Below are positions 26,839 to 34,245 of a stretch of DNA of 64,000 bases, piece by piece. Position numbers and translations under genes: made by a program. The DNA lies in assembly GCA_963663135.2 (NCBI GenBank), contig CAXXRM010000005.1, positions 682,001 through 746,000 on the forward strand. The letters run 5' to 3'. The notes below the pieces were generated by a model. It was not told the DNA's origin and searched no databases. It saw only the letters and a list, made by a program, of their open reading frames with translations. Position 1 is the stretch's first letter. Each line of letters opens with the position of its first letter. This stretch comes from Io17-Chloro-G2 sp963663135 (GTDB lineage: Bacteria; Chloroflexota; Dehalococcoidia; Lucifugimonadales; UBA3495).

Positions 26839-26894
26839 AAGGGGATTTTCGGCTTTGCCTAACAGTGAATCGTCCGCCAGGGTCAGTGAATTCC

Positions 26895-26922
26895 GGGTTG
26901 ATCCGCCCGGGTTGACCCGCCC
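26895..26922. repeat. 14-bp tandem duplication upstream of the transporter
   Basis: gggttgatccgccc (26895-26908) is followed directly by gggttgacccgccc (26909-26922), one mismatch. Located between hicB and the transporter start. Confidence 0.8.
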
Positions 26923-26997
26923 AGGCGCGCTGCGACCACTGCATCCGGAACACTTGCATCCCGTCCGCCATGAACGCGATACGGCAGCCCGTAGGGG

Positions 26998-27207
26998 TTA
27001 GTCGGCCACCTCTACCAATTCGTAGGATTGCGGTTCTGGGACCGGCAGCCCGTCTTCCCTAAGCGTCTCGACGTAGAGTTCGATCGCCTCGCGGACGAGA
27101 GTGCACACTTCCTCTCTGGTTTCCGCGGCAGCCATACACCCCGGCAGGTCCGGGACCTGTGCTCCGTAACTGGTTGGCCCCTTCTCGATGATGACTGCAT
27201 ACTTCAT
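26998..27207 (-). CDS. hicB: HicB-family antitoxin
   Basis: A 69-residue HicB (YAVIIEKG, then VPDLPGCMAAAETREE, then REAIELYVE), the partial RNase H fold that neutralises HicA. It lacks a C-terminal DNA-binding domain, so autoregulation must be indirect or absent. gaggtgag lies just before the ATG. The hicA gene 12 bp upstream is interrupted by a stop codon (see 27220-27408), so this antitoxin may now lack a toxin. Confidence 0.88.
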   Translation of the reverse strand: MKYAVIIEKGPTSYGAQVPDLPGCMAAAETREEVCTLVREAIELYVETLREDGLPVPEPQSYELVEVAD

Positions 27208-27219
27208 TGTGGACTCACC

Positions 27220-27408
27220 TCATTTGAGACCCGCTTGCTTCCGAATGTTATTCCATGTTCCCTGGGGCAAATCGACTCCCGGATTGCCTGCGATGACGAC
27301 TATGCCTGGCTTCTCCTGATGTTTTTACACTCGGTGGCTGCCGCGCATACGGGCGATTCTCCAACCGTCCCGCTCGACGAGAAGCATTGCTTCTCTAACC
27401 TTGGGCAT
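27220..27408 (-). pseudogene. hicA: hicA toxin gene with premature stop codon
   Basis: From ATG 27408 the frame reads MPKVREAMLLVERDGW then RIARMRGSHRV, then TAA (27325-27327), then KHQEKPGIVVIAGNPGVDL and on to KQAGLK, followed by TGA. Both parts match HicA: the catalytic His is in GSHR, and the end resembles NNIRKQAGL. Codon 28 is an aromatic position in HicA (usually Tyr or Phe), so one base change (TAC/TAT to TAA) explains the break. The double-stranded RNA-binding-like mRNA interferase would be cut after 27 of 62 residues. A sequencing error cannot be excluded. Confidence 0.8.
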
Positions 27409-27758
27409 ATCTCGGCTCCCAAACCTGGGTGATGCCCGAAATCTTATCATGTTAAGCCTACCGCGGATTCTCCAGTTGCCCGGCGGACGGTTTTCCGAAC
27501 TCCCGGTCAGCGGGCCAAAACCACCGCTCCCGCTGCCCCGCCGCGGCGCGTCTTGTAGGTTTGACAGTGTTAGGGGCAGGTGATAACTTGGGCCGCATCG
27601 CTGCGTTCCACAACCGCGGACGTGTTGCGTTCGCCCATTTTTGGAGACCGCAGCATGCCCGTTTCACGGCAATTTATGGGTTTATGTAGGGACCGGAGTC
27701 CCTTCTACGGCGCAAATTTCAAGCGTTAAGACCTGAGCAAAAAGGAGGCATTTTAATC
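27409..27758. other. Upstream region of the ThDP operon
   Basis: No gene seen. It contains a candidate promoter (27561-27589) and, nearer the start, a hairpin with 6-bp arms (27688-27693 with 27698-27703, agggac/gtccct, loop cgga) in the presumed 5' leader. Confidence 0.45.
27561..27589 (+). promoter_or_regulatory. Candidate promoter of the ThDP-enzyme operon
   Basis: TTGACA (27561-27566), 17-bp spacer, TAACTT (27584-27589). The -35 is perfect and the -10 is weak. It would give a leader of about 160 nt before the ATG at 27759. Confidence 0.4.
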
Positions 27759-29456
27759 ATGCCAAGGATGACCGGGGGAGAAGCTATCGGAAAAACCCTG
27801 GCGGCCTACGGGGTGGAGTGCGTGTTCGGAATGACCGTGACCACCGAGGTCCCGCTGACCATGTCCCTGATCCAATCGGGCATCAAGATGATGACGGTCC
27901 GCAGCGAAACCGCTGGTTCCATGATGGCCACCGGCTACAGCAAAATCAGCGGCAAGCCGGGCGTCTGCCTGGTTTCGGGGGCCGGTTCCGCTCATGCAGC
28001 CCTGGGCATGTATGAAGCCAACCTTTCCTCAAACGCTATCTTGGTCATCTCCAGTGATTCAGCGCCCACAAGTGCCTGGAGACCCGGCGGCACCTACCTG
28101 GACCAATTGGCCCTGTTCCAGCAGGTGACCAAGTGGGCGGTCAAGGCCGAGGTCCTCCAAAGCCTGCCCGATATGATCGGACGCGCCCTCCGGGTGGCCA
28201 CCACCGGCGCCCCCGGACCCGTGGCGGTTATCGTTCCGGGCAACCTCTTCGGTGAGGAGGGTGATTTCCAGATCCCAACTCCGTCCCAGCCGGCCATGCA
28301 CCCGGCCCTGCGGGCTGCGCCCGGACCGGCCCCCCTGGAAGCGGCGGCCAAGGTGTTGTTGGAGGCCTCCAAGCCCGCCATCATCGCCGGGGGCGGCGTA
28401 ACCCTCTCCGGAGCGACCTCTGAGCTGCAGGAATTGGCCGAGCTTATGGCCATGCCGGTTGCTATGACTCATATGGCCCACGGCGCGTTTCCCACCACTC
28501 ACCCCCTGTGCGCTCACGTGTTGGGCAGCCCCAACGCCGGTAACCGCGGCCGCATCGCCAACCGAATTATCGAAGATTCGGACACCGTTTTGCTGGTGGG
28601 AACCAGGATGGACGCCCGCACCACCAACGGTTGGACTCTGCCCACGCCTGGAACCAGGGTGGTGCAAATAGACGCCGACCCCGAAGAAATCGGCAGCAAC
28701 TGCGACGTTGAAGTCGGCATTGTCGGCGACGCCAAGCTCGCATTGCAAGCCCTGTTGGAGACTCTGAAAGGCAGAGTAGAGAGGCAGCAGGCGGCGGCGG
28801 AGAGCCCCCGGGCCCAGGAGATCGCGGCGATGACCGAGGAGTGGCGGGCCGAATTCGCTCCGCAAATGGAGTCCAACGCAACTCCGATTAAAACCCCGAG
28901 GCTGTTCCGGGAGATTCAAAAGATCCTGGATGACGACACGATCGTCGTGGTGGACGCCGGGAGCAGTTCCTATTGGGCGCCCGCCTACCTGGACTTGAAA
29001 CCCGAACACCAGGCGTTGTATCCCCGGGGTTATGCCGCGCTGGGTTCGGCATTCCCGATGGCCCTTGGCGCCCAGATGGCCGCACCCGATAAGAAGGTTA
29101 TCAGCATCTCCGGGGACGGCGCCTATGGCTACAACATCATGGAATTGGAAACCGCCATGCGGATGAAGTTGCCGGTGGTGTGCGTGGTGGTCAACAACCA
29201 CACCCTCGGCATGGAACGCCGCGGCTACCTGTCCTATGCCGGCGAGATTCCGCCGGAAGCGGTGAACTTCAGCCCCCAGGACTTCAGCAAAATCGCCCAG
29301 GCCTACGATTGCTTTGGCATCAGGGTGGAAAATCCGGGGGACATCGGCTCCGCGATTGCGGCCGCCCTCGCTTCCGGCAAACCCGCCATCATTGACGTGC
29401 TTACCGACCCCGAGGACAGCGACTCGGCGGAAACCAGGCCCTGGCGGTCCTACTGA
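27759..29456 (+). CDS. ThDP-dependent enzyme, acetolactate synthase/benzoylformate decarboxylase family
   Basis: A 565-residue three-domain protein. The N-terminal pyrimidine-binding domain has catalytic Glu E50 (VRSETAGSMMATGY). The central domain spans about 190-340. The C-terminal domain has the cofactor motif GDGAYGYN near 453, ending in NN near 480. Members decarboxylate or carboligate 2-keto acids. The domain order fits both acetolactate synthase-like and decarboxylase-like enzymes, and no ilvN or ilvC is nearby, so branched-chain synthesis is unlikely. Strong ribosome site aaaggaggc. First gene of an operon with two deacetylase-fold hydrolases and a 2-hydroxyacid dehydrogenase. Confidence 0.85.
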   Translation: MPRMTGGEAIGKTLAAYGVECVFGMTVTTEVPLTMSLIQSGIKMMTVRSETAGSMMATGYSKISGKPGVCLVSGAGSAHAALGMYEANLSSNAILVISSDSAPTSAWRPGGTYLDQLALFQQVTKWAVKAEVLQSLPDMIGRALRVATTGAPGPVAVIVPGNLFGEEGDFQIPTPSQPAMHPALRAAPGPAPLEAAAKVLLEASKPAIIAGGGVTLSGATSELQELAELMAMPVAMTHMAHGAFPTTHPLCAHVLGSPNAGNRGRIANRIIEDSDTVLLVGTRMDARTTNGWTLPTPGTRVVQIDADPEEIGSNCDVEVGIVGDAKLALQALLETLKGRVERQQAAAESPRAQEIAAMTEEWRAEFAPQMESNATPIKTPRLFREIQKILDDDTIVVVDAGSSSYWAPAYLDLKPEHQALYPRGYAALGSAFPMALGAQMAAPDKKVISISGDGAYGYNIMELETAMRMKLPVVCVVVNNHTLGMERRGYLSYAGEIPPEAVNFSPQDFSKIAQAYDCFGIRVENPGDIGSAIAAALASGKPAIIDVLTDPEDSDSAETRPWRSY

Positions 29457-29686
29457 CGCAATAGGCCGGCGGCGCTCGGCGATTGGCCTGCCCTGGACTT
29501 TTTGGTTTTAGTCTGGCGGGCCGTAGTTCGATAGCCGCCCGGTCCATTTCTAGCTCACAGGTGTCCAGGCCGGGATATTCGCCGCCGCGTGAGGCGCTTT
29601 ATCTGGGATCGGTTCAGGCCCGCGGTTCCTTCCCGGTGTTACGACGAATAGTTCCAACGAATAGACGATAGAGGAGGTTGGAGACC

Positions 29687-30595
29687 ATGGCTCTGGCTCC
29701 GGATCGAATAGATTACAGCCCAATTATTGACCGTCCAAAAGTCAAGTGGCCCAACAACGCCCGGGTGGCTTTTTGGGTTGCGCCCAACATTGAGCATTAC
29801 GAGTACATGCCGGCGCTCGACGGCCAACGCAACCCCTGGCCGCGAACACCCCATCCGGACGTGCAGAATTACTCCCTGCATGAGTATGGCAACCGGGTCG
29901 GCGTCTGGCGCTTGATGGAGGTCTTGGACAAGTACAACATCAAGTGTTCAACCACCCTGAGCGTGGGCGTCTTGGAGCATTTCCCGCAGATCGCCGAGGC
30001 CATGCTGAAGCGGGACTGGATTTTCGTGAACCACGGCTTCTACAACACCCGTTACGTTACGACCTATTCTGAGGAGCAGGAAAAAGAGTTCCTCCTTGCC
30101 TGCCGTGAGAATTTCAAACGGCTCACCGGGATGGAGTTCAAGGGTCAATCCGGCCCGGCTGCCTCTAACACCGACCGGACGCCTGACCTGCTGGCCGAAA
30201 CGGGGTTTATGTACCAGACGGACTGGAAATTCGACGACCAACCCGTTCCCGTCAAGGTGAGGTCCGGCAAGCTGCTGTGCGTGCCGTACACCGCGGAGTT
30301 GAACGACGCCAGGCTGCTCAGGTTGTCTTATGAGTCCGATTACCACGCAGATATTGTGAAGGCCCAGTTCGACCAGCTTTACGAAGAGGGTGCCGAGAAC
30401 GGTCGCACCCTCTGTATTGCGTACCACCCCCTGATGACCGGCCGGCCCCACCGTATCAAGCACATGGACCGGGTGTTGGATTACATAATGTCCCACGATG
30501 GCGTGTGGCAAGCCACCACTGACGAGATAGCCGAGCATTACATGGCCAACTGCTACGACGACGCAGTTGCCTACACCCAAAACCTGACCCCATAG
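29687..30595 (+). CDS. Polysaccharide deacetylase-family hydrolase (PuuE-like), paralogue 1
   Basis: About 302 residues with the NodB-type fold as found in PuuE/allantoinase-like proteins: KWPNNARVAFWV near the N-terminus, EYGNRVGVWRL near residue 68, VNHGFYNTRY near 113, and TDWKFDDQP near 180. Such enzymes hydrolyse C-N bonds of cyclic amides or N-acyl groups. ATG 29687 is chosen because gaggagg lies 9 bp upstream; a TTG at 29678 overlaps that site. The protein shares its plan with the next gene, indicating duplication. The stop lies in a triple 14-bp repeat. Confidence 0.82.
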   Translation: MALAPDRIDYSPIIDRPKVKWPNNARVAFWVAPNIEHYEYMPALDGQRNPWPRTPHPDVQNYSLHEYGNRVGVWRLMEVLDKYNIKCSTTLSVGVLEHFPQIAEAMLKRDWIFVNHGFYNTRYVTTYSEEQEKEFLLACRENFKRLTGMEFKGQSGPAASNTDRTPDLLAETGFMYQTDWKFDDQPVPVKVRSGKLLCVPYTAELNDARLLRLSYESDYHADIVKAQFDQLYEEGAENGRTLCIAYHPLMTGRPHRIKHMDRVLDYIMSHDGVWQATTDEIAEHYMANCYDDAVAYTQNLTP

Positions 30596-30624
30596 GCCTG
30601 GCCCCATAAGCCTGACCCCATAAG
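30583..30624 (+). repeat. Triple 14-bp tandem repeat spanning a stop codon
   Basis: Units cctgaccccatagg, cctggccccataag and cctgaccccataag occupy 30583-30596, 30597-30610 and 30611-30624. The stop of the first deacetylase gene (TAG) is in unit 1, and the ribosome site of the next gene (aaggaga) starts at the end of unit 3. Confidence 0.85.
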
Positions 30625-30635
30625 GAGATTGCTTC

Positions 30636-31571
30636 ATGCCCGTGGACCGCGAACATATTCTGCCCCAGCTTCGTTACGGGATGGACCATGACCATTACGA
30701 TTGGAACCCGCTGAATGAGAGCCGCGCCATCCTCAAATGGCCCAACGACGCCCGCATCGCTGTGTGCGTAATAGTCAACCTGGAGCAGATGGAATGGGCC
30801 CAGCCGGAGGACGGCTATCGCTCACCCACCCTGGCCAGCGGCCCGGGGTCGTATCCCGACATCACCGCCTGGTCGGGCCGGGAGTACGGGCACCGGGTTG
30901 GAATCTTCCGGGTCTTGGACGTTCTGGACAAGCATGGCATCAAGCCCACGGTGGCCATGGACACCCTGACGGCCGAAAACTACCCCTGGTTGGTCAAGCA
31001 TCACGTTGACCGGGGCGATGAAATCATCGGCCACGGCATATCCCTGAGCCGCATGATCACCGGCCGGATGTCGGAGCAGGAGGAGCGGGACTACATCCAG
31101 ACCTGCCTCACGTCCTTGAACCGGACCACCGGCGTCACTCCAATGGGTTGGCTTGGCCCCGAATTCGGCGAGTCGGCCCGCACCCCGCAACTGCTGGGTG
31201 AAGCCGGAATCCGCTATGTTTGCGATTGGACCAATGATGACCAACCATTCCCGATGAAAACGCCCCAGGGTGAGTTGTACGCCCTGCCGGTTAACATGCC
31301 CTTGGACGACGTCAGCGCCTTGGTTGACCGCAACCTTGGTATGACCCGCTACGTTCAAATCATCAAGGATGCCTTCGATGTGCTCTATCAGGAAGGGGGC
31401 CGCAACGGGCGGCTGCTGGTGCTCAATCTGCACCCATTCCTGATCGGCCAGGCCTTCCGCATCCGCGGGTTGGACGAGGCCCTCAACTACATAAGCCACC
31501 GTGATGGCGTATGGGTCGCTACCGGGTCCGAGATTATCGACTGGTATCGGAGCAACCCGCCGGTGGCCTGA
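30636..31571 (+). CDS. Polysaccharide deacetylase-family hydrolase (PuuE-like), paralogue 2
   Basis: A 311-residue protein with the same layout as the preceding gene: KWPNDARIAVCVIVN, EYGHRVGIFRVLDVLDKHGIK, IIGHGISLSRM, DWTNDDQPFPMKT and LHPFLIG. The metal-binding His/Asp region differs in detail (GHGIS against NHGFY), so the two probably act on different substrates or as a heteromer. Good ribosome site (aaggaga). Middle of the ThDP/deacetylase/dehydrogenase operon. Confidence 0.82.
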   Translation: MPVDREHILPQLRYGMDHDHYDWNPLNESRAILKWPNDARIAVCVIVNLEQMEWAQPEDGYRSPTLASGPGSYPDITAWSGREYGHRVGIFRVLDVLDKHGIKPTVAMDTLTAENYPWLVKHHVDRGDEIIGHGISLSRMITGRMSEQEERDYIQTCLTSLNRTTGVTPMGWLGPEFGESARTPQLLGEAGIRYVCDWTNDDQPFPMKTPQGELYALPVNMPLDDVSALVDRNLGMTRYVQIIKDAFDVLYQEGGRNGRLLVLNLHPFLIGQAFRIRGLDEALNYISHRDGVWVATGSEIIDWYRSNPPVA

Positions 31572-31640
31572 TTCCGGATTTACCCACCGTTCCTAAATCT
31601 CCCAAGTCGTCCCCCAATCTCCCAAGAGGAGGCTGGTCTG

Positions 31641-32603
31641 ATGCCAGCGAAAGTAGCATTCTTTAGCCCTGCCGGGAGCCGAGCCGAGTTCATGGCGGAG
31701 CGGGCCCCGGACGGAATCGAGTTGGTCCTGGTTGACCCAAGCCTGCCCGACGGCGAAAAGGCCGCCCTGTGCGGGGACGTCGACGCAATCATCTCCAGCG
31801 ACGTGTCCAACGACGTGTTGCGCCAGTGTTCCAACCTGAAGCTGATTCAAACCCTCAGCGCCGGCTACGACCGCCTGGACCTCCCTACCATCCTGGAAAT
31901 GGGCGTCCCCGTGGCCAACAACGGCGGCGCCAACGCCATTGCGGTGTCCGAGCACACCATCGCAATGATGATCAGCCTCAGCACCAGGCTGTGGCGCCAG
32001 TACGAAGTCACCATGAACCAACGCCAGTGGAAGTCGCAATTAGACCAGTACCGGATCCTGGAAATCACCAACAAGACCGTCGGCATAGTTGGCTTGGGCC
32101 GCATTGGCAAACAGGTGGCCAAGCGGTTGAAGGGTTTTGACACCAGGACGATATACCACGACGTTATTGAAATCGATGATGACGTGCGGCAGGATTTGAA
32201 CGCGGAACCCGTGGGATTCGATGAACTGTTGATGGAATCGGATATAGTGACCCTGCACGTGCCGCTCACCCGCCGGACCCGGGGAATGATGTCCGACCGG
32301 GAATTCGGGCTGATGAAACCGACCGCCTTCCTGGTCAATTGCTGCCGCGGCCCGGTCGTGGACGAGGCTGCCCTGCACCGGGCCCTGACCACGGGCGCCA
32401 TCACGGCAGCGGGCTTGGACGTGCTGGAAGTTGAGCCTACCCCTGCAGACAACCCGCTTTTCGATCTGGACAACGCGGTGATCACGCCGCACATGGCTGG
32501 ACCGGGCGAAGAATCAACCCAACGGGCCGCCGATTTCGCCTACTACAACATCGTCAGAGTTTTGGCCGGAGAAGAACCCGAATCCCTGGTCACACCCGAG
32601 TAG
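31641..32603 (+). CDS. D-isomer-specific 2-hydroxyacid dehydrogenase
   Basis: A 320-residue protein. The NAD-binding domain has VGLGRIGKQVA near residue 150. The catalytic triad is in place: Arg in NCCRGPVVDE (~236), Glu in LDVLEVEP (~265) and His in TPHMAG (~284). It interconverts a 2-keto acid and a D-2-hydroxy acid with NAD(P)H. Ribosome site agaggagg. As the last gene of the operon that starts with a 2-keto-acid-using ThDP enzyme, it may share an intermediate with it. A 20-bp-spaced direct repeat of aatctcccaag precedes it (31596-31626). Confidence 0.88.
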   Translation: MPAKVAFFSPAGSRAEFMAERAPDGIELVLVDPSLPDGEKAALCGDVDAIISSDVSNDVLRQCSNLKLIQTLSAGYDRLDLPTILEMGVPVANNGGANAIAVSEHTIAMMISLSTRLWRQYEVTMNQRQWKSQLDQYRILEITNKTVGIVGLGRIGKQVAKRLKGFDTRTIYHDVIEIDDDVRQDLNAEPVGFDELLMESDIVTLHVPLTRRTRGMMSDREFGLMKPTAFLVNCCRGPVVDEAALHRALTTGAITAAGLDVLEVEPTPADNPLFDLDNAVITPHMAGPGEESTQRAADFAYYNIVRVLAGEEPESLVTPE

Positions 32604-33122
32604 CTGGCGTAGACCATTCCCCCGGCGCATTTCCGTCCTAGCCACATTTGCGTTGTACCCATCCTGAATCAGGGGCCTTTCACTACTAGCCGGCATTATT
32701 ATGAAAATAGGCCATTTTCATCCCCATGCGTGGGCTCGGCCAGGCCATCCGCAATTAATATGGAAAGGGTATTTTCATCCTCGTTGGTCGCTTTGCCAAA
32801 GCCATCCGTCATTCTCGCCGCAGCGGGAATCCAGAGCCCCTTTCGTCATTCAACCACGTGCCAGATGGCAGGAATGGCCAGGGGGCAACGTCTTTCCGGA
32901 TGGACAGTCCTGGCTCCTCATGCGAAGTTCCTGGTTTCCCGTTGCGACAGGAATGACGGAGCACTGGATTATCCATGCGCCAGGAATATCACGAGGAATG
33001 TCGGTAGCCAACTAAAAGGCCCCGCGTCCAGAATCCCGACCATTGACCGTGACTCACCACCGGGTTTACGACGGCTTGGTCAAGATTTCGGACCACCTCG
33101 ACTTGTCCGGGCCACTCCTATT
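32604..33122. other. Intergenic region with an inverted-repeat element
   Basis: No gene seen. It has element copy D (32806-32959). Ahead of it, two related stretches (gaaaataggccattttcatc at 32703 and a diverged copy near 32764) resemble the sequence preceding copy C at 22720. Confidence 0.5.
32806..32959. repeat. Dispersed inverted-repeat element, copy D
   Basis: About 154 bp. The left arm (ccgtcattctcgccgcagc through ccagag) and right arm (ctggtttcccgttgcgac through gaatgacgg) are near reverse complements. The interior begins cccctttcgtcattca, as in copy B. Confidence 0.8.
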
Positions 33123-33980
33123 CTAGCCGGCCGATAGAGACGCTACGCTGAACACCACGCTGAACGGCTTGCAGTAAATCACCACGCTCATTTGGGCCCC
33201 CACATCGGTCCCGTTGGGGATCGGATAGTTCTGGTTTCCGATGTTCCCCTTGAGCTTGCCCAAGTCCAGATAGCCCGGTGACTTGACCTCCGCCGATGAT
33301 TGGGGATTGGGACTCTGACTGAGGACCACGTGAAGCTCCGGCCCGTTGGTGGTCTGAAAATCCTCCAGCCTCAGCAGGTGGGCCCCATCGGGCGTCTGGT
33401 AAATCGTCGCCCGCCCGCTCCCCCTATGAAAACTGTCGGCATCTCGGAAGGAGCCGGACTTGAGGGCCAACGGCCCGGCCGGCGCGCTCGTCGCGACCGC
33501 GGCGGTTGGAGCGACCTCCCCGCCGGCGGTTGCTGCCGGTGTGGCGGCTACCCCGGACTCGGGCATGACATCCAGCATGGCATCCGGCATGACATCCGAC
33601 AGGTAATCTGCCATGGAGTCGGGCATCGGCTCTTGCACAGGTTGGTCCATTCGAGACATGCCCTCCATGATCATTTCCACGTCGGCCATGGTCATGCTCG
33701 GCGGAACGACGGCAGTCTCGGCAAATGGAAATTCCTCATTCACCGTGGTGTTGGTAAACAGGGGCAACCCCAGCCAGAGGCCGATGGCGACGGCCGCGGC
33801 CAGACCCGGAGTCCCGACGATAGCCAACCCCACCCGGTGGCGCCACAAAACCTGATGCCACCCCCGCCGGTAGCCGAGGCCCGCTGCGCCGGTGAGCGCC
33901 AGGAAAACCAAAATCAGAATTGGCCATCGATGGGGGTATAACTCCGCGAAAAACCGCTCGATGCTCCCCAAGAATTCCAA
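33123..33980 (-). CDS. Membrane-anchored DM13-domain protein
   Basis: A 285-residue protein. Two N-terminal membrane segments (about 18-36 and 50-75) are followed by a Met/Asp/Pro-rich low-complexity stretch (about 95-145, with repeated DVMPD/DVMPE) and an Ala/Thr-rich linker. A C-terminal DM13 domain (about 178-282) has GSFRDADSFHRGSGRA, ELHVVLS, and a single conserved Cys in VVIYCKPF. DM13 domains are thought to be extracytoplasmic redox or cytochrome-like modules. The Met/Asp-rich stretch could bind metal, which is inference. No operon partner. Confidence 0.8.
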   Translation of the reverse strand: MEFLGSIERFFAELYPHRWPILILVFLALTGAAGLGYRRGWHQVLWRHRVGLAIVGTPGLAAAVAIGLWLGLPLFTNTTVNEEFPFAETAVVPPSMTMADVEMIMEGMSRMDQPVQEPMPDSMADYLSDVMPDAMLDVMPESGVAATPAATAGGEVAPTAAVATSAPAGPLALKSGSFRDADSFHRGSGRATIYQTPDGAHLLRLEDFQTTNGPELHVVLSQSPNPQSSAEVKSPGYLDLGKLKGNIGNQNYPIPNGTDVGAQMSVVIYCKPFSVVFSVASLSAG

Positions 33981-34106
33981 CTCAAACCCCCTTAGCCCGT
34001 GTCACCGATTTCACCCCTACGGGTTTCCCATTATAGCTACTAAATTATACGCCGTATCGTCAAAAAAACGTTTGGGGTCAGGCCATGCTCCCAGCCTATA
34101 CCCAAC

Positions 34107-34143
34107 AAAAAAGTTTTGCGCAGCTTTTCCAAAAGCGGGTCCC
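34107..34143. repeat. 37-bp direct repeat, left copy
   Basis: Identical over 37 bp to 35500-35536, with weaker similarity on each side (cccaac before; caccc and aaatct after). It includes an inverted repeat gctttt-cc-aaaagc. The two copies bracket the unknown gene at 34246-35445 in the same orientation. Confidence 0.9.
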
Positions 34144-34208
34144 CCACCCAAAAAAATCTCCATGCCCTCTGCGTTGAAACCGAACCGCCCCCTGGCGTCA
34201 CCCGCCCC

Positions 34209-34238
34209 TTGACACCCCCGGATGCATATCCCTATTAT
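34209..34238 (+). promoter_or_regulatory. Promoter giving a probably leaderless transcript
   Basis: TTGACA (34209-34214), 18-bp spacer, TATTAT (34233-34238). A start of transcription seven or eight bases later falls at 34245-34246, where the ATG at 34246 lies. There is no ribosome binding site before that ATG. Confidence 0.65.
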
Positions 34239-34245
34239 CGCACCA

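Noticed and set aside
27600..27758. TPP riboswitch before the ThDP enzyme
   Set aside because: No THI-element motifs are visible, and the enzyme uses but does not make thiamine diphosphate.
28059..29201. 380-codon minus-strand frame inside the ThDP gene
   Set aside because: Shadow of a strongly conserved plus-strand enzyme; composition His/Gly/Arg-rich and unlike a real protein.
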